This document shows positions 10,368 to 21,357 of a stretch of 64,000 bases of DNA, in pieces. The position numbers and the translations under genes were made by a program. Within the stretch, counting starts at the first letter, position 1. Every line of letters starts with the position of its first letter. Under the pieces are notes generated by a model that made no database searches, was not told the origin of the DNA, and saw nothing but the letters and a program-made list of their open reading frames with translations. Origin of the DNA: Diprion similis (taxonomy: Eukaryota > Arthropoda > Insecta > Hymenoptera > Diprionidae); NCBI RefSeq assembly GCF_021155765.1, contig NC_060114.1:1612001-1676000 (forward strand), in the 5' to 3' direction.

Positions 10368-10454
10368 GATGCTCGGTTAACGCGACAACGAGAACTAAGA
10401 TGACCGCATATAAATTCATCCTTTTATAGAACTCGCGTTAGTTGCTGTTCGACT
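10368..10454. promoter_or_regulatory. bidirectional promoter between ATPase and PLA2 genes
   Basis: An 87-bp gap between divergent genes. On the plus strand a TTTTATAGA box (about 10422) lies about 30 bp before the PLA2 frame. On the minus strand TTATATG (about 10413) lies 46 bp before the ATPase ATG. Both starts must be driven from here. Confidence 0.5.
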
Positions 10455-10952
10455 GTGAAGACGTGCACACGTAAGAGACGCGGTGGTGGTTTGCTAAACA
10501 AAATCATCAATCATCTCCCAGTTGAATTGCACGTGCCTGGGTATCAGTACTGCGGACCCGGAACAAAATTGGTCAAGAGGTTGGCACGCGGTGATCCGGG
10601 TATCAATCCATTGGACGCTGCATGTAAAGATCACGACATTGCATATGCAAGGAATCGAGATATCGCTGCGAGAAATCTGGCCGACAAAGTGCTTGCCGAG
10701 AAGGCGTGGAATCGTGTTTTAGCCAAGGACGCTAGTGTGGGTGAAAAAGCTGTCGCGTGGGGAGTCACCAACACCATGAAAGCTAAATCTAAACTCGGTA
10801 TGGGTTTAGCAAGGAAGCTGTCGAAACTTGGAGCCGGTGCGAAGTCACAGAAAAAACCCTCAACGGGTGGGAAGACTAAACAGCAGAAGAGGACAATAAA
10901 TCTTAAATCTATCATTAGGGCAGAAAAAGGCCTCCATGCGACCAGGTCATAA
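10455..10952 (+). CDS. PLA2-like protein of parvovirus VP1u type
   Basis: A small protein with the phospholipase A2 core: calcium loop YCGPGT (about 10548) and catalytic CKDHDIAYAR (about 10624), where His-Asp is the active pair. In parvoviruses this domain breaches endosomal membranes; in Polintons it is a recurrent but untested gene. The rest is basic (many Lys/Arg), which fits DNA binding or virion packing. The frame opens with GTG at 10455 and has no upstream ATG. An ATG to GTG change at the true start, or a short upstream exon, would explain this. The last 17 bases overlap the next gene. Confidence 0.85.
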   Translation: MKTCTRKRRGGGLLNKIINHLPVELHVPGYQYCGPGTKLVKRLARGDPGINPLDAACKDHDIAYARNRDIAARNLADKVLAEKAWNRVLAKDASVGEKAVAWGVTNTMKAKSKLGMGLARKLSKLGAGAKSQKKPSTGGKTKQQKRTINLKSIIRAEKGLHATRS

Positions 10953-11286
10953 AGCTGTCGAGTCGGCGTTGGCCGGTACCCGTGCGGCTGCGCGTGAGGC
11001 AGGGAAGAATGTTCGTGTGCCCCGTGTTATACCCGTGCCCGAAAAAATTGGCGGCATCCTACCCCTCCTCATTCCAATTTTGGCTGGTCTAAGCGCAACG
11101 GGAGCTCTAGCAGGTGGTGCTGCAGGCATAGCTAAAGCAGTCAACGAGGCTAGCGCCAACAAACATCAGTTGAGTGAGACCAAACGACACAATGCAACAA
11201 TGGAGGCGATTGCGTTGGGCAAGGGATTATACCTGAGACCGTACCGCAGTGGCATGGGTCTGTACTTACAACCGGCAAAAAACTAA
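10936..11286 (+). CDS. minor virion protein with hydrophobic segment
   Basis: A 116-residue intact frame. The segment GGILPLLIPILAGLSATGA and the glycine/alanine stretch after it form one hydrophobic helix pair (about residues 38-68). The C-terminus carries two GLYL-P motifs (KGLYLRPYRSGMGLYLQP), a repeated tail I know from insect Polinton membrane or core proteins. A role like adenovirus minor proteins is inference. It overlaps the PLA2 gene by 17 bp, so the two are probably on one transcript. Confidence 0.75.
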   Translation: MRPGHKAVESALAGTRAAAREAGKNVRVPRVIPVPEKIGGILPLLIPILAGLSATGALAGGAAGIAKAVNEASANKHQLSETKRHNATMEAIALGKGLYLRPYRSGMGLYLQPAKN

Positions 11287-11325
11287 TAAACCCGTGAAAG
11301 AAATTAGGAGGGCAGCCATAAAAAA
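11287..11325 (+). pseudogene. N-terminal stub of the Polinton protease, cut by a transposon
   Basis: After the stop at 11286 a frame reads VKEIRRAAIKKI, a basic start often seen on Polinton proteases, and then runs into transposon terminal sequence. The rest of the gene resumes at about 22001. The exact junction is uncertain; an AAATC repeat (about 11316 and 21995) could be the target duplication. Confidence 0.4.
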
Positions 11326-11793
11326 AATCAGGGCCCATAAGGGTTTGAATATGGATTCCCTATTAGGGATTTCCACAACACAATCGGACTAGGCCCCGAC
11401 AGGAAAATATCAGGGTTGAATTATTTATTCAAAAAAGGTCGCAGCGAGGTAAATGATAAGGGGCCCAGGCGGGATTCATCAGGGCAGTAGTTATTACAGA
11501 GCATACAATATTTGCAAAGTTATTTTTTAAAATTTCTAGTTTTTAGACTTATTTTCCAAAGATGTGATATTGTATATTTAAGGTATCGGTAAAACCCTAG
11601 GTTAGTTCACTTGAAATAAACATACACGTGGAATTTTACTATTAATAATTTATATTTTATAAACATTCAGAATGTTTGGAAAATAAATTTAACAATACAA
11701 AAATAGTAAAAAAAAAATATATTCATGCGTGCAGGAATGCCAGCACATATGTACGTACAACACCGTTTGGTTGCGTCGACATTTTTAATTGGA
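11326..11793. repeat. left subterminal region of CACTA-like transposon A
   Basis: 468 bp without a gene. It holds at least three ATCAGGG motifs (about 11328, 11408, 11478) and the AT-rich 3' region of the transposase gene. Confidence 0.5.
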
Positions 11794-13961
11794 CTAATTT
11801 CCGTTCAATGCTCGTGACAGGATAAACAGCATCAACCGAATTTTTTGAGGTAATTCGCCATTCGTAAACTTTTGATGAGTTTGTTGGGTACGCGAATACA
11901 TTTGTTTTTTTTTCCACACTTTTGCTTCAATGTACAAACATTCTTCAGACTCGTTACGTCCGAAAATTCTCTTAATCTCCGCGACGTATCCATTATGCAA
12001 AAGCACAACGTTATCTGGCGTTCTCGTACCAATAAATGTGGAGTAATTAAAAATAAAATTTTTTACAATCACTTCTCCATTTTCGAGATACTTCTGACCA
12101 ATCTGAAATTTCGAAGGAATTTCTATCAGTCTACGGGAAACGATACTTTTTTCATAATGCCGGCGACAAAATTGCACCAAGGGTCGATTCGGAGTTCTGA
12201 TTGAGCGTTTCATTGTTCCAAGATGACTCTCAAAAGGAAAACAATTGATTTTACTTAAATCACAACCCATATTTTCAACGTCATCGACGACGTGACAGAG
12301 ATTATGAATGTTTATGGTCTGAGCTTGTTCGCCGTACAAAATTGGCACTGAAAGTACAAAGAGATTCAAATATTTCCTGGCTTTTTCTTTGTATAACGGA
12401 GCCAATGTTTCATTACATAAAATTCTGAAGCTAGTGTGCGGCAATAAGAAGTGATTGTATAAATTTTCGGGCAATAAATTTTTCAGAACGATAGGACCGC
12501 AATACAAAAGAAAGAATCTGAATTCGGTGGCTTTCCATTTAAATACACAAGCGATTGATCTCATCTTTCGTTGAAATTCTTTTGGCATTTGAGCTTTGAA
12601 TGAAATCAATCTGCGAGAAAGTTCGTGTCTGCTTCTCAAGTTCATTCGCACTTTCAACGGTCCAGATACAAGCATCTCTAATATTTTTCTCATAGCTCCG
12701 ACGCAGGCCAGATGCATGAAATCCAACGGAAAGATGGTCGTTATATCGATGTCCTGCTCGATTTGTTCGAAAGGAGAATTTCCGACATGGTGTTCGGGGT
12801 CCAGTCTCTCTCGAAAAGACATGTTGGATCGTTTTGGATGATCAACTCCAGGGTAAACTATTTGAGTTTTTTTTGGTCCAACTTTAATGGGGGTCCCATA
12901 GACGGTGCAACGTTCGCAGGCACAGTAGCCACCGTGTCCTTTGGTACCTATGAAAAAAAAACAAAAACAAAAAATTGAGGAGGATTGTAAGTCAGTGCCG
13001 TTAATGAAATAAATGAAATTGAAAAAGCACCTCTACAAAAAGCACGAGCCGGAGTGTCGGCAGGAAGGGCTTTCCAATTGACTTTAAAAATCTTATCGTC
13101 CAACCGGAAACCATCTCGGTGCAAGGTATTCAATTCGTTTATGAGATCTTCAAAAAAATCGGTTGAGTCCTTGGGCTTGCCAGCTCCAGCATAGATGGCA
13201 ACTTCAAATGGCTTATACACGTCGGGCTCATAATAAATTTGACATAAAATCGGCCAAAAAGAAGTTTTTCCGGATTTGGATAACGGCAGTCCATCTACAT
13301 TGAAAATTAAATTAATATCTCCTTCGTGGAAGCCGGCGAGACATTTTTCCAACCCAGTTGCGATTCCGAAGTATACAAATTCTCCAGGCTCTCCATCTGT
13401 TGAGCTTTCCATACTTCGAATATTGTAATTGGCATGGCGTGTACCCAAAAACGTCACAGCAGTTTTTGGTAAGTCAGGGAGTATTCTTTCTCTCAGGATG
13501 AGAAATAGTTGTTCGAGATGCGTGTGACTAATTTGAGTGCTCACAGCCCACCGACGAAGACCCTCAATTTCTTTCGAGAGTGGTGGTTCGTCGTCACTTT
13601 GTCTTTCTTCCTCGGCGACAAGATCAAAGTCTTCGTTTAAAACATTCTCTCTCATCACGTCTGAATTTGGACTCCCAATTCCATCGTGTTCGTGTCCATA
13701 ATCGATGTTGTCGCCGACTTGGACAGCTGTTTCTTCCCCTATAATATCGTTCATATTCTCGATAAATGCGAATTCTTTTGAACGAGTCCAGATTATGGAA
13801 TAAAAAATTTTTAACGTGATATTATACTTACCATAAACACTCTCTTCGCTTTGTCTATTCGCTCCCATATCAGCTGTTTTTATCTCGCTTGCAATTTCCT
13901 TGAGAAGTATTCTGCTCTTTCGTTTACGAGCACAAGCACGTTTTTTTTTACGTTTATCCAT
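11794..13961 (-). CDS. CACTA-like (tnp2/DUF4218-type) transposase, three exons, open
   Basis: Three exons join without a stop: 13961-13832, 13774-13031 and 12947-11794, giving 675 residues. Splice sites are GTAAGT/AAAAG and GTGCTT/CATAG, and both junctions keep frame. Exon 2 has the tnp2-like IFNVDGLPLSKSG segment and a WPILCQI-Y motif; the exon 2/3 junction builds a CxxCxxC zinc motif (CACERC, about 12920). Exon 3 has WKATEFRFFLLYCGPIVL and NHFLLPHTSFRIL of DUF4218 type, then a YGEQAQTINIHNLCH histidine segment. The same order is seen in the transposases at 51.5 and 60 kb. The N-terminus is Lys/Arg-rich, a probable nuclear signal. Naming it CACTA rather than a related insect superfamily is the less certain part. 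Confidence 0.8.
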
Positions 13962-14094
13962 ATCAAATCTGCGTTATTCACTCTCGTTATTCACCATTCG
14001 TTATTCACTCTCGAGAAAAATATTTGGTTCGTAAAATTCAGTCACGTCGTATTTCGCGTAAGAAGTTTTATATGAGCATTCGCTCCGTGTGCAT

Positions 14095-14220
14095 GTGCAT
14101 ACCTATACACACTCACCAAAGTGAGAATGTATTGTCGATTTTGACTAGTGGCGTCGCCACTAGTATGCATGTACACGCGGCTACGCAATCTCACTTTGGT
14201 GAGTGTGTATAGGTATGCAC
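14095..14220. repeat. nested palindrome, 32-bp perfect inverted repeat with inner hairpin
   Basis: Arms at 14095-14126 and 14189-14220 are perfect inverted copies. Inside, 14144-14164 is a second palindrome (10-bp arms, 1-bp centre). The 126-bp unit has the shape of a short MITE or foldback element, next to the broken end of a Gypsy pol gene. No clear TSD was found. Confidence 0.9.
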
Positions 14221-14384
14221 GCCGGCGAGAGAGTTGTAAACCGACGCTGAATTCCCTCCAAAAACACCGTCGTACGCGCCAAGAGCCATGCATCGTATTG
14301 TATACATATATGCATACATAGACACATTCGTGACTGTTCGTGACCGCGAGCACCAGCAGCGTCAGTAATAACGAAAGTAATATG

Positions 14385-17300
14385 CCAGTGTGTTTGTACC
14401 CGAACATTACTTCGGCTGGACTACGTCGAATAGTACGCTGTACCGAGTTATTAAGCGCCAGCTGGACTGCACCTAGAACCTCGTGCCATTTATTAGGGGC
14501 TTTTGCTAACTTACATATTGCTGGAACAATCGTCCGGTTATAGCGCTCTATTTGTCCATTAGCTCTTGGTGTTTGAACGGCGATTCTCACGTGCTGAATC
14601 CCTCGGTCGATGCAAAACTCCTCACATTCGTGACTCGTGAATGCTGAGCCGCGATCTGAAATGATACGTTTGGGTATTCCAAAAATATTAAAAACAATGT
14701 TAAGTGCCTTGATTGCCTCAGCTGTATTAGTGGTTTTTACAGCTTGGAAGATTGTGAACTTCGTAAATCCGTCCACCATTTCAAAAATGTGTCTGTGCCC
14801 GGCCGTCGTCTTAATTAATGGTCCAACATGATCTATGTGGATAGTCTTCCATGGCGTTGTGCCCTTTTCAATAGTGTGTAAGAAACCTCTTTTCAAATTC
14901 GATTGTTGGTTAAATTCGAGGCATTTTATGCAGTTTGGCAAACATTTCTTGACATATTTTTTCATATTACGGAAGTAATATTTCCTCCGTATCTCTGCGG
15001 CAGTTTTGTCAGCTCCTTGGTGTGCGACCCTTTTGTGCATTTTCATTACTAGATCGTGTCGTAACCCTTTTGGTACCGCAAACAAGTATTCCTGCTTCGC
15101 AATTCTGAATAACTTTCCATTAATGATCTCGTAGTCTTGTACTTTTTCTTTTCCTTCAGTGATCTTTTTCTTGATGTCCATAATTTCAGGGTCTACGTCT
15201 TGAAGTAGCAGCAGCCCATCGTATCCGTCGTCTTCGATAAGTACGGAGTTTACGTCATAACATCTGCTCAGTCCGTCGACGTGTGTCATTTTCTCAGCCT
15301 TCTTATGTCGGGTTGTAAAAGTATAATCCTGGAATGTCACGCTCCAACGTGCAATTTTCTTATTCATAATCTTCTTTTTTAGGGTCTGTCTCATGGCTTC
15401 GCAATCAGTAACCAACACGAACGGTTTTCCCAAAACATAAATACGGAATCTCTCTAGTGCTTTTACTACTGCGAGTGTCTCAAGTTCAAAGCTATGGTAA
15501 TTCTTCTCCTCACTTGTCGTCTTAGCACTGAAGTAATATACTGGGTGAAATACTCCATCTTCTTGTTTCTGAAATAGGATTGCCCCATAACCATGACTAC
15601 TCGCGTCAGTGTGGATTTCTGTCTCTTTGTCCGGGTCGTAGATCTTCAGAACTGGTTCACTCGTCAATATTCTTTTCAGTTTCTCGATGGCTTCGATGTG
15701 TACCTTAGAAATTTCAAACTTTGCCTCTTGTTTTAATAAGTCGGTGAGTGGTCTTGCTATAAGTGAGTAGCCCTGTACGAATCTCCGGAAATAACCTGTG
15801 AGACCCAGGAATCCTCGTAATTGCTTCCGTGTTGTTGGTATTGGATATTGGCGAACCGCTTGCGTCTTAATTGATCCAGGTTTTATTTTATCTTTGGTGA
15901 TTCGGTATCCGAGATACTCTAGATCTTCCTTGGCAAAAGAACATTTATCTATCCTTACTCGAAGTCCATACTCCTTCATTCTATCCGTGACTAGTTTGGT
16001 GTATTCCAAGTTTTCTTCCAACGTCTCTGTAGCGATGAGCAGATCATCCATATAAATCTGCACTTTCCTGGTCCTAATTAAATCTTCAAAAATCCGGTTG
16101 ATGCATCTCTGGAAGATAGAGGGAGCATTGGTTAACCCGAAAGGCATCTTTAAAAATTCATATTGTCCTCCTGGTACTACGAATGAGGTGTATTTGATGG
16201 ATTTTTCTTCGATTGGAATATGGAAGAATCCATTTTTAAGTCAATGGTTGTAAAATAGGAAGCTCCACTCAAGTTACTAATCAAGTCATCTATGTGTGGG
16301 AGAGGGAAGCTATCCTTGACTGTCAATTTATTTAGTTCTCTATAATCGATGCATAATCTGTATTCTCCTGTTTTTTTCTTTACTAATACTATCGGGCTTG
16401 AGTATTCAGAATTACTAGGCCTAATTATGCCTTCGGTCAGGTAATTTTCCAAGATTTTTTCTACTGCATCTCTCTCGTGATGTGACAATCTTCGCGGAGT
16501 GCATCTTACGGGTCTATCATTTTTGACGTCTATTCTTAAAGCCAAAAAGTAATTTTCCAAGATTTTTTCTACTGCATCTCTCTCGTGATGTGACAATCTT
16601 CGCGGAGTGCATCTTACGGGTCTATCATTTTTGACGTCTATTCTTAAAGCCACAGGGAGCTCACGTACTTCATTAGGGTTATATTTACTTAAGCATCCGC
16701 TGATTTCTTCTCGTACCTTCATTTTTTGAGTCGGGGTTACCTGTGATCCAAAATTGATTTTTGGTGCGTCTGGTTCGGTAGCTTCCACCTCAATATTCAT
16801 GACCATTGCGGCGGCGTCCTCCCATTGGTTGTCCCGTTGTTGAAATGTGATCTCGCCTCCTTTTACCGTCCAGTCCACAGAATCCAGGAAGGCTTGACCA
16901 AGGACCAAATCGACGTTGCAGGAGTTGTTGGGTACTACTGCAGCTGGAATTTTGTACATCTTGCCATCAACAAGGCCTTCATATTCTAAAACTTGCGAGC
17001 TAGAGGTCTGGGCATTCCCGAATCCTCTTAGTGTCCTTAACTGACTATTCGTATTATGTATTATGACTTTTGGTATACAGTGCTCTTTAATCAAATTTAG
17101 GGTACTACCTGTGTCGATCAAGGCAGACAACATGCCTCCTTGAACTTTAATGGTTTTATAATACCTCGAGGTGTCCCTTGGATAGTCCGCAGTTCGAATA
17201 TGCATCATTCCTGTTCTTTCTGAAGTTGAGACTGTTGATGGGTTGGTGCATAATCTTGAGATGTGTCCTTCCTGTCCACATTTAAAACATGTTGGCGGTC

Positions 17301-18171
17301 CACGTCTGTTGTCCTTGCTTTGTCTCCAATGGCATCGGTCGCTTGTGTGGTTCTCCTTTTCACAAATCTCACATCTCAGCAATGTCTTCTTCTTAGCGTC
17401 GATTCTAATATCTCTAAAATCTCGTCCATCTTTCGGATCCTTTGGTTTATCCCAATTGGACATCTCAATCGATAAAAGTCTTAAATCTTTAAAAAGGGAT
17501 GTAGGTGTAACATGTCGGGCGGCGACAAGCTGCGTTCGTATCGTGAAATTGTCAATTCCCCTAATGATATACGAAATTATTTCAGCATCAGTCATTTTGG
17601 CTTTCTTTGTCAGATTTAGTTTGTCCAAATAATAGTCTTCGAGTCGTTCTCCTTTTCTCCATCGTCTGTTTTTTATCTTATCCATCAATCGGACTGGATC
17701 TTGGTCTTCGTCGAACATCTGTTTCACTTCTTCACGAATAGTAGCCCAGTCTTTGCCACACGCGTTCTCACATGTCTCGTACCACTTCCGTACGCCATCA
17801 GTAAATTTATTAGTCGCGAGAATTTTCACGGTGTCGTCAGAGAGGTTATACAGAGTTTGTATTTCGTCAATTCGCTTTAACCACATGTCTAGGCTCATGG
17901 CCTCATTTTCTTTATTACCGAAAGGAGGTACCTGAGAAGCAATTTCTGTGTACGGGATCCTGTAATTTGTCTGTTGCTCTTCACTATTTGTAGTGTTAAC
18001 TAGTTGAGCGTCCGCTCGATCGGCTCGCTCCCGCAGGGTGACTATTTCTTTATCGCGATCTCCCAACAGCTGGGTCATTTGTGTTAATTGAGCCATCATA
18101 CTGTCCAACACGCGCTGGTATTGAGTACGTTCGGCCCGAAACTCGACCAGTAACGTTGTCGGGTCGGTCAT
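14385..18171 (-). pseudogene. Gypsy gag-pol polyprotein, frameshifted and truncated
   Basis: Gag and pol share one frame from the ATG at 18171. Gag has a coiled-coil N-terminus and two zinc knuckles (CEICEKENHTSDRC and CFKCGQEGHISRLC, about 17370 and 17290). Protease has LIDTGSTLNLIK (about 17110). RT has CIDYRELNKL and YMDDLLIA (about 16040), RNase H has HTDASSHGYG (about 15610), and integrase has an HHCC finger (about 15030-14930) with HIDHVGPL, SDRGSAF and ANGQIERYN. A single-base shift at about 16232-16240 breaks RT between the palm motifs. A 108-bp in-frame duplication lies just upstream. The last Gypsy-like residues are around 14385. Confidence 0.9.
16441..16656 (-). repeat. 108-bp tandem duplication inside Gypsy pol
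   Basis: 16441-16548 and 16549-16656 are near-identical. The unit is 36 codons, so the frame is kept and the protein carries the same block twice, between protease and RT. It looks like a replication or template-switch duplication and probably hurt the enzyme. Confidence 0.9.
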
Positions 18172-18943
18172 CGTTTCAAAACAAATCCAATACTACACTT
18201 TTCTCGCCACGAAGTGTTTATTGTTTTCTTTTGAACGCGTTCGCACCCACTCGTCGATAACCGTCGTTTAGCGCGTGTCGTCAACGACGCTTCTTCCGAG
18301 ATCGTGGCTGCGTTCAAAGTTCAAGATTTAGTGTGGCAAAACTACACACACACACACACACGCAACGCGGTACGCGGGACCTCGCGGGGTCTATCTATCT
18401 CACTCAACTATCCAAGATGTCTACCCAAGTTCCGCCACGTTTTGCCTCGTGGACACAGGGAACCGGCTTTCCTGATTTTTACTGTTCTAGGTCGATCACA
18501 GGGAGTTTTCGTAACTCCGTCAACTTCACACAAAACAGATGCTTCTCCGCTACACACTTTCGACTTTCTAAATGATGTAGTCACAGGGAAAAGTTGTTAT
18601 CAAAATTGCTAATTTCCGTTCACGCGACAAGTTTCTGAGATTCATCCCACTTCTGAAATCTGTAGGAATCCTGTAATTGGTGGGCGGTCGGGGTTAAATA
18701 AATGGGTTCTCTCAGATATCACGTCCTATTTTATAATGTTGTTTGTATAGTTTTATTATTTAGTGGAATTTACAGTTCTGCCCTTCTGGCTCGTCACGAT
18801 TTTACACGTCTTTTTTACCCAATTTGTCACTGCCTTCTGCCTCTTGCTACTCTACTATTCGCGGTAGGCGGCGTACCTGTCTTCCTATATCTAAGTAATT
18901 GTATGTGGGGGAAAGAGAGGGGGGGGGGAAGATGTCTACAATT
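18172..18943. other. Gypsy 5' leader/LTR region and flank
   Basis: No gene. Holds the leader upstream of the Gypsy ATG, a (CA)n microsatellite at about 18343-18362, and probably the 5' LTR (about 18370-18750). A TATAAAAT-like box on the minus strand near 18735 could be the LTR promoter. No tRNA primer site was recognised. Confidence 0.35.
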
Positions 18944-19190
18944 CGTAGATAACGATGACAATTTTAATTATTACGAAAACGATTTTTGTCACAGCATACT
19001 AGTGAGGTTAAATTTCCTCGCGCATTTTTTGGATCGCAGTTATATTACATTCGTCATATCTTTCCTGTTAATTTAGATTGTATATTCTTAGATAACAATG
19101 AAAATTTTTATTAAAAATACGATGTTTATTGCACCGTATTAGTGAGATTAAATTTTCTCGTGCATTTTTTGGGTCACAGTTGTAATAAGT
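18944..19190 (+). repeat. imperfect tandem duplication, period about 146 bp
   Basis: TAGATAACGATGACAA at about 18944 returns as TAGATAACAATGAAAA at about 19090, and the block ending GTGAGGTTAAATTT... at about 19010 returns at about 19145. It sits just before the first recognised accessory exon, so it may be duplicated promoter or 5' intron sequence. Confidence 0.75.
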
Positions 19191-19203
19191 TTTGTTTTTA
19201 CAG

Positions 19204-21357
19204 TGAAGTCTCAAAAACGACAAATACGACCGTATCAACTTGTCAGTTTTGTTAACGAAATTGATAAAAAAGGTAAGCGCGCAGTTGAGTGCGTGCCAAG
19301 TTCTTGGGTTTCTTATGACAAGGAACTTGGATCATTGGTCGTACGATACATGGCACCTCCATACAAGGAGGAAGACAAACTACTCATCCGCACCCTCATT
19401 CAAAGCAGAGGAGATCCACCAGAAAGTTGGCTTTCATATCCAGTCACCTTACAAGGCGACGCAAGTAAGGCTTTAATCCAACTTCAAATTATATTGACCA
19501 TGTATTTTTATTTTTTTGTATTAATGTTTTTTTTTCCAATTGATTGTTAAATAGAAACGCATGTCAAGGGGTTGAAAAGAGTAAAAAAACTCTGCGATCA
19601 AGAATATGCGTATACAACTATGTCAGAAGATATGGGAGAAAAAAACTCGAGAAATTACCACGCTGATAAAAAAGAAAAAAACACACGATGCGAAGACAGT
19701 AAAAAATATGTTGAGTCGACGAAATTTGTCTTCAGAGTCGGACGAGAATGGTTCAGGTGATACATTTAGTTTGATTTACTCTTTTACTTATTTATTTATC
19801 TAAAAATGTGAAAAGTGAAAAAAAAATGTACTAACTGCAGTCTTTTTCACATTTTCAGCTTCTTCTGAAGAGAGTTTTTCTGACTCAGAATCTACGGCTG
19901 CGAATTTTCGTCCAAAAAACAAAAATTCCCGTCAAAAGAACGTGCCGAAAAAATCAGCTGCTCAAGTTCCCGTTGAGAAAAATAATAACAACGCTCCATT
20001 GAAAGACGTGGACGCATCGCCTGTTTGCAAGCAGCCATCGACTTCATCATATCCGTTGAATACAGAGAATACAACGGACAAAGAAAAAGTGGCAAATAAA
20101 AATACACCCGTCGATGCAAAAATTTCATCCACTCGCCAAGAATTTCAAAAAAAGGAAATTCGTTTCTGATTCCAACGGTAAAGTATTGCAAAGATAATAT
20201 AATATAAATAATCTATAAATGAATAATAATAAAGATAAGACAATATAAATGAAGATGAAGAAAGAAAGAGAGATTATACAGATTGAGAGATAAAAAGTGA
20301 GAAAGATATAAAAATTGAGTCATTTTGATTGAAACGTATATTTATTAAACAACGTTTTTCCATCAACGTAACAAAAATTGTTATTTGATAAAATAAATAA
20401 TAATTTGCAGGTAACTACTCGGTGCAGCGCACTCTAACGAAGATGATGGCTGTCATGAAGTTTCAAGGTGATGAAATACGAGAACTTCGACACAGCCTTG
20501 AACGGTTCATGAAGATGCCTAGCTCTGAGATGACGCCTGACGGCTTTATGATAAAGCACGAGATCCAACAACTGAGCTCGGTCGATGATTTTCTGGTGTT
20601 CGAGGGACTTTTGAAAGACAACGCAGACTTTCAAAAAGATTTTGTAAGTTTTAAAACTGTACGAAAAATTTGGTACAAAAAAAACATATCCGATATTTTT
20701 TTTTGATGACACAATCAATATATATTTATTTATGTAAGAAGTATATAATAAGAGGACATTTGAAAAATATTCAAGTTTTTTGTGGCGTCTGGGAAAATTT
20801 TTTGTCACTGGCTTATTTCTGCACAATTATTAATGAATATTCTTCAAATATGTTCTTTTATTTTATACTAATTATATGAATTAATATATATAAACTGTGT
20901 CGTCAAAAAAAATTATCAAAAACGTTTTTTTTTTGTAACAAAATTAACATTACCCTTCCTCCCCTAAAATAAAATGTCTCGGTTTTATAGGATGGCGCAC
21001 TCAATTGCATCGTGGAATCCGAGATGAAAAAAACTTTGAATGCAATCATGAAGAAGTTTTTCACGCAACAATTCGCTATGAATTGTACAGCTGTCCGAGA
21101 ATCGAAAATAGCTGGCAAGTTAATGCTGAAAGGGACAGCATTTTACGAAAAACTTTTCGGTATGTATTCATATATGATTGAAATAAAAATTATATACGGT
21201 TTTGAAATTTTCTAAATAATTTTTTTTTACAGAATTCGTTCGCCGTATGCATTCGAATGAAGAAGGGATTACAGAGAAAACGTTCTATCAGAGTCTCTCG
21301 AGCTGCCTCAACAATGCCAAGGACTGGGATGGAGGGCGCAAGATGCGTACGAAGTAA
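19204..21357 (+). CDS. DUF4806-like accessory protein of transposon A, about six exons
   Basis: Recognisable exons: about 19204-19467 (RPYQLVSFVNE, VPSSWVSYD), 19590-19759, 19858-20165 (basic, KKRK nuclear signal), 20411-20644 (coiled coil then LSSVDDFLVFEGLLKDN), 20990-21159 and 21233-21357. The last three make a DUF4806-type domain, a family known mainly from insects and with no known biochemistry. The first exon opens right after an AG with TG-AAG, so the start codon may be split over an intron. One 1-nt shift is likely at about 20140 and the frame of exon 2 is unclear, so the copy may be damaged. A related gene follows the transposases at 57.9 and 62.0 kb, which argues it belongs to the transposon rather than to the host. 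Confidence 0.6.

Larger units (their letters stand above)
14385..18700 (-). mobile_element. 3'-truncated Gypsy retrotransposon inside transposon A
   Basis: Gag-pol runs on the minus strand from 18171. Sequence downstream of the integrase core (left of about 14385) is not Gypsy-like: integrase C-terminus, 3' end and 3' LTR are missing. The 5' LTR should lie between about 18300 and 18750, but without a partner LTR its edges cannot be set. It occupies the gap between the divergent transposase and accessory genes of transposon A. Confidence 0.75.

Noticed and set aside
14042-14380. Extension of Gypsy pol through the frame to 14042
   Set aside because: Beyond about 14385 the translation is unlike any integrase C-terminus and passes through the palindrome; the frame is open by chance.
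18343-18362. (CA)n run as a regulatory site
   Set aside because: Simple microsatellite with no supporting context.
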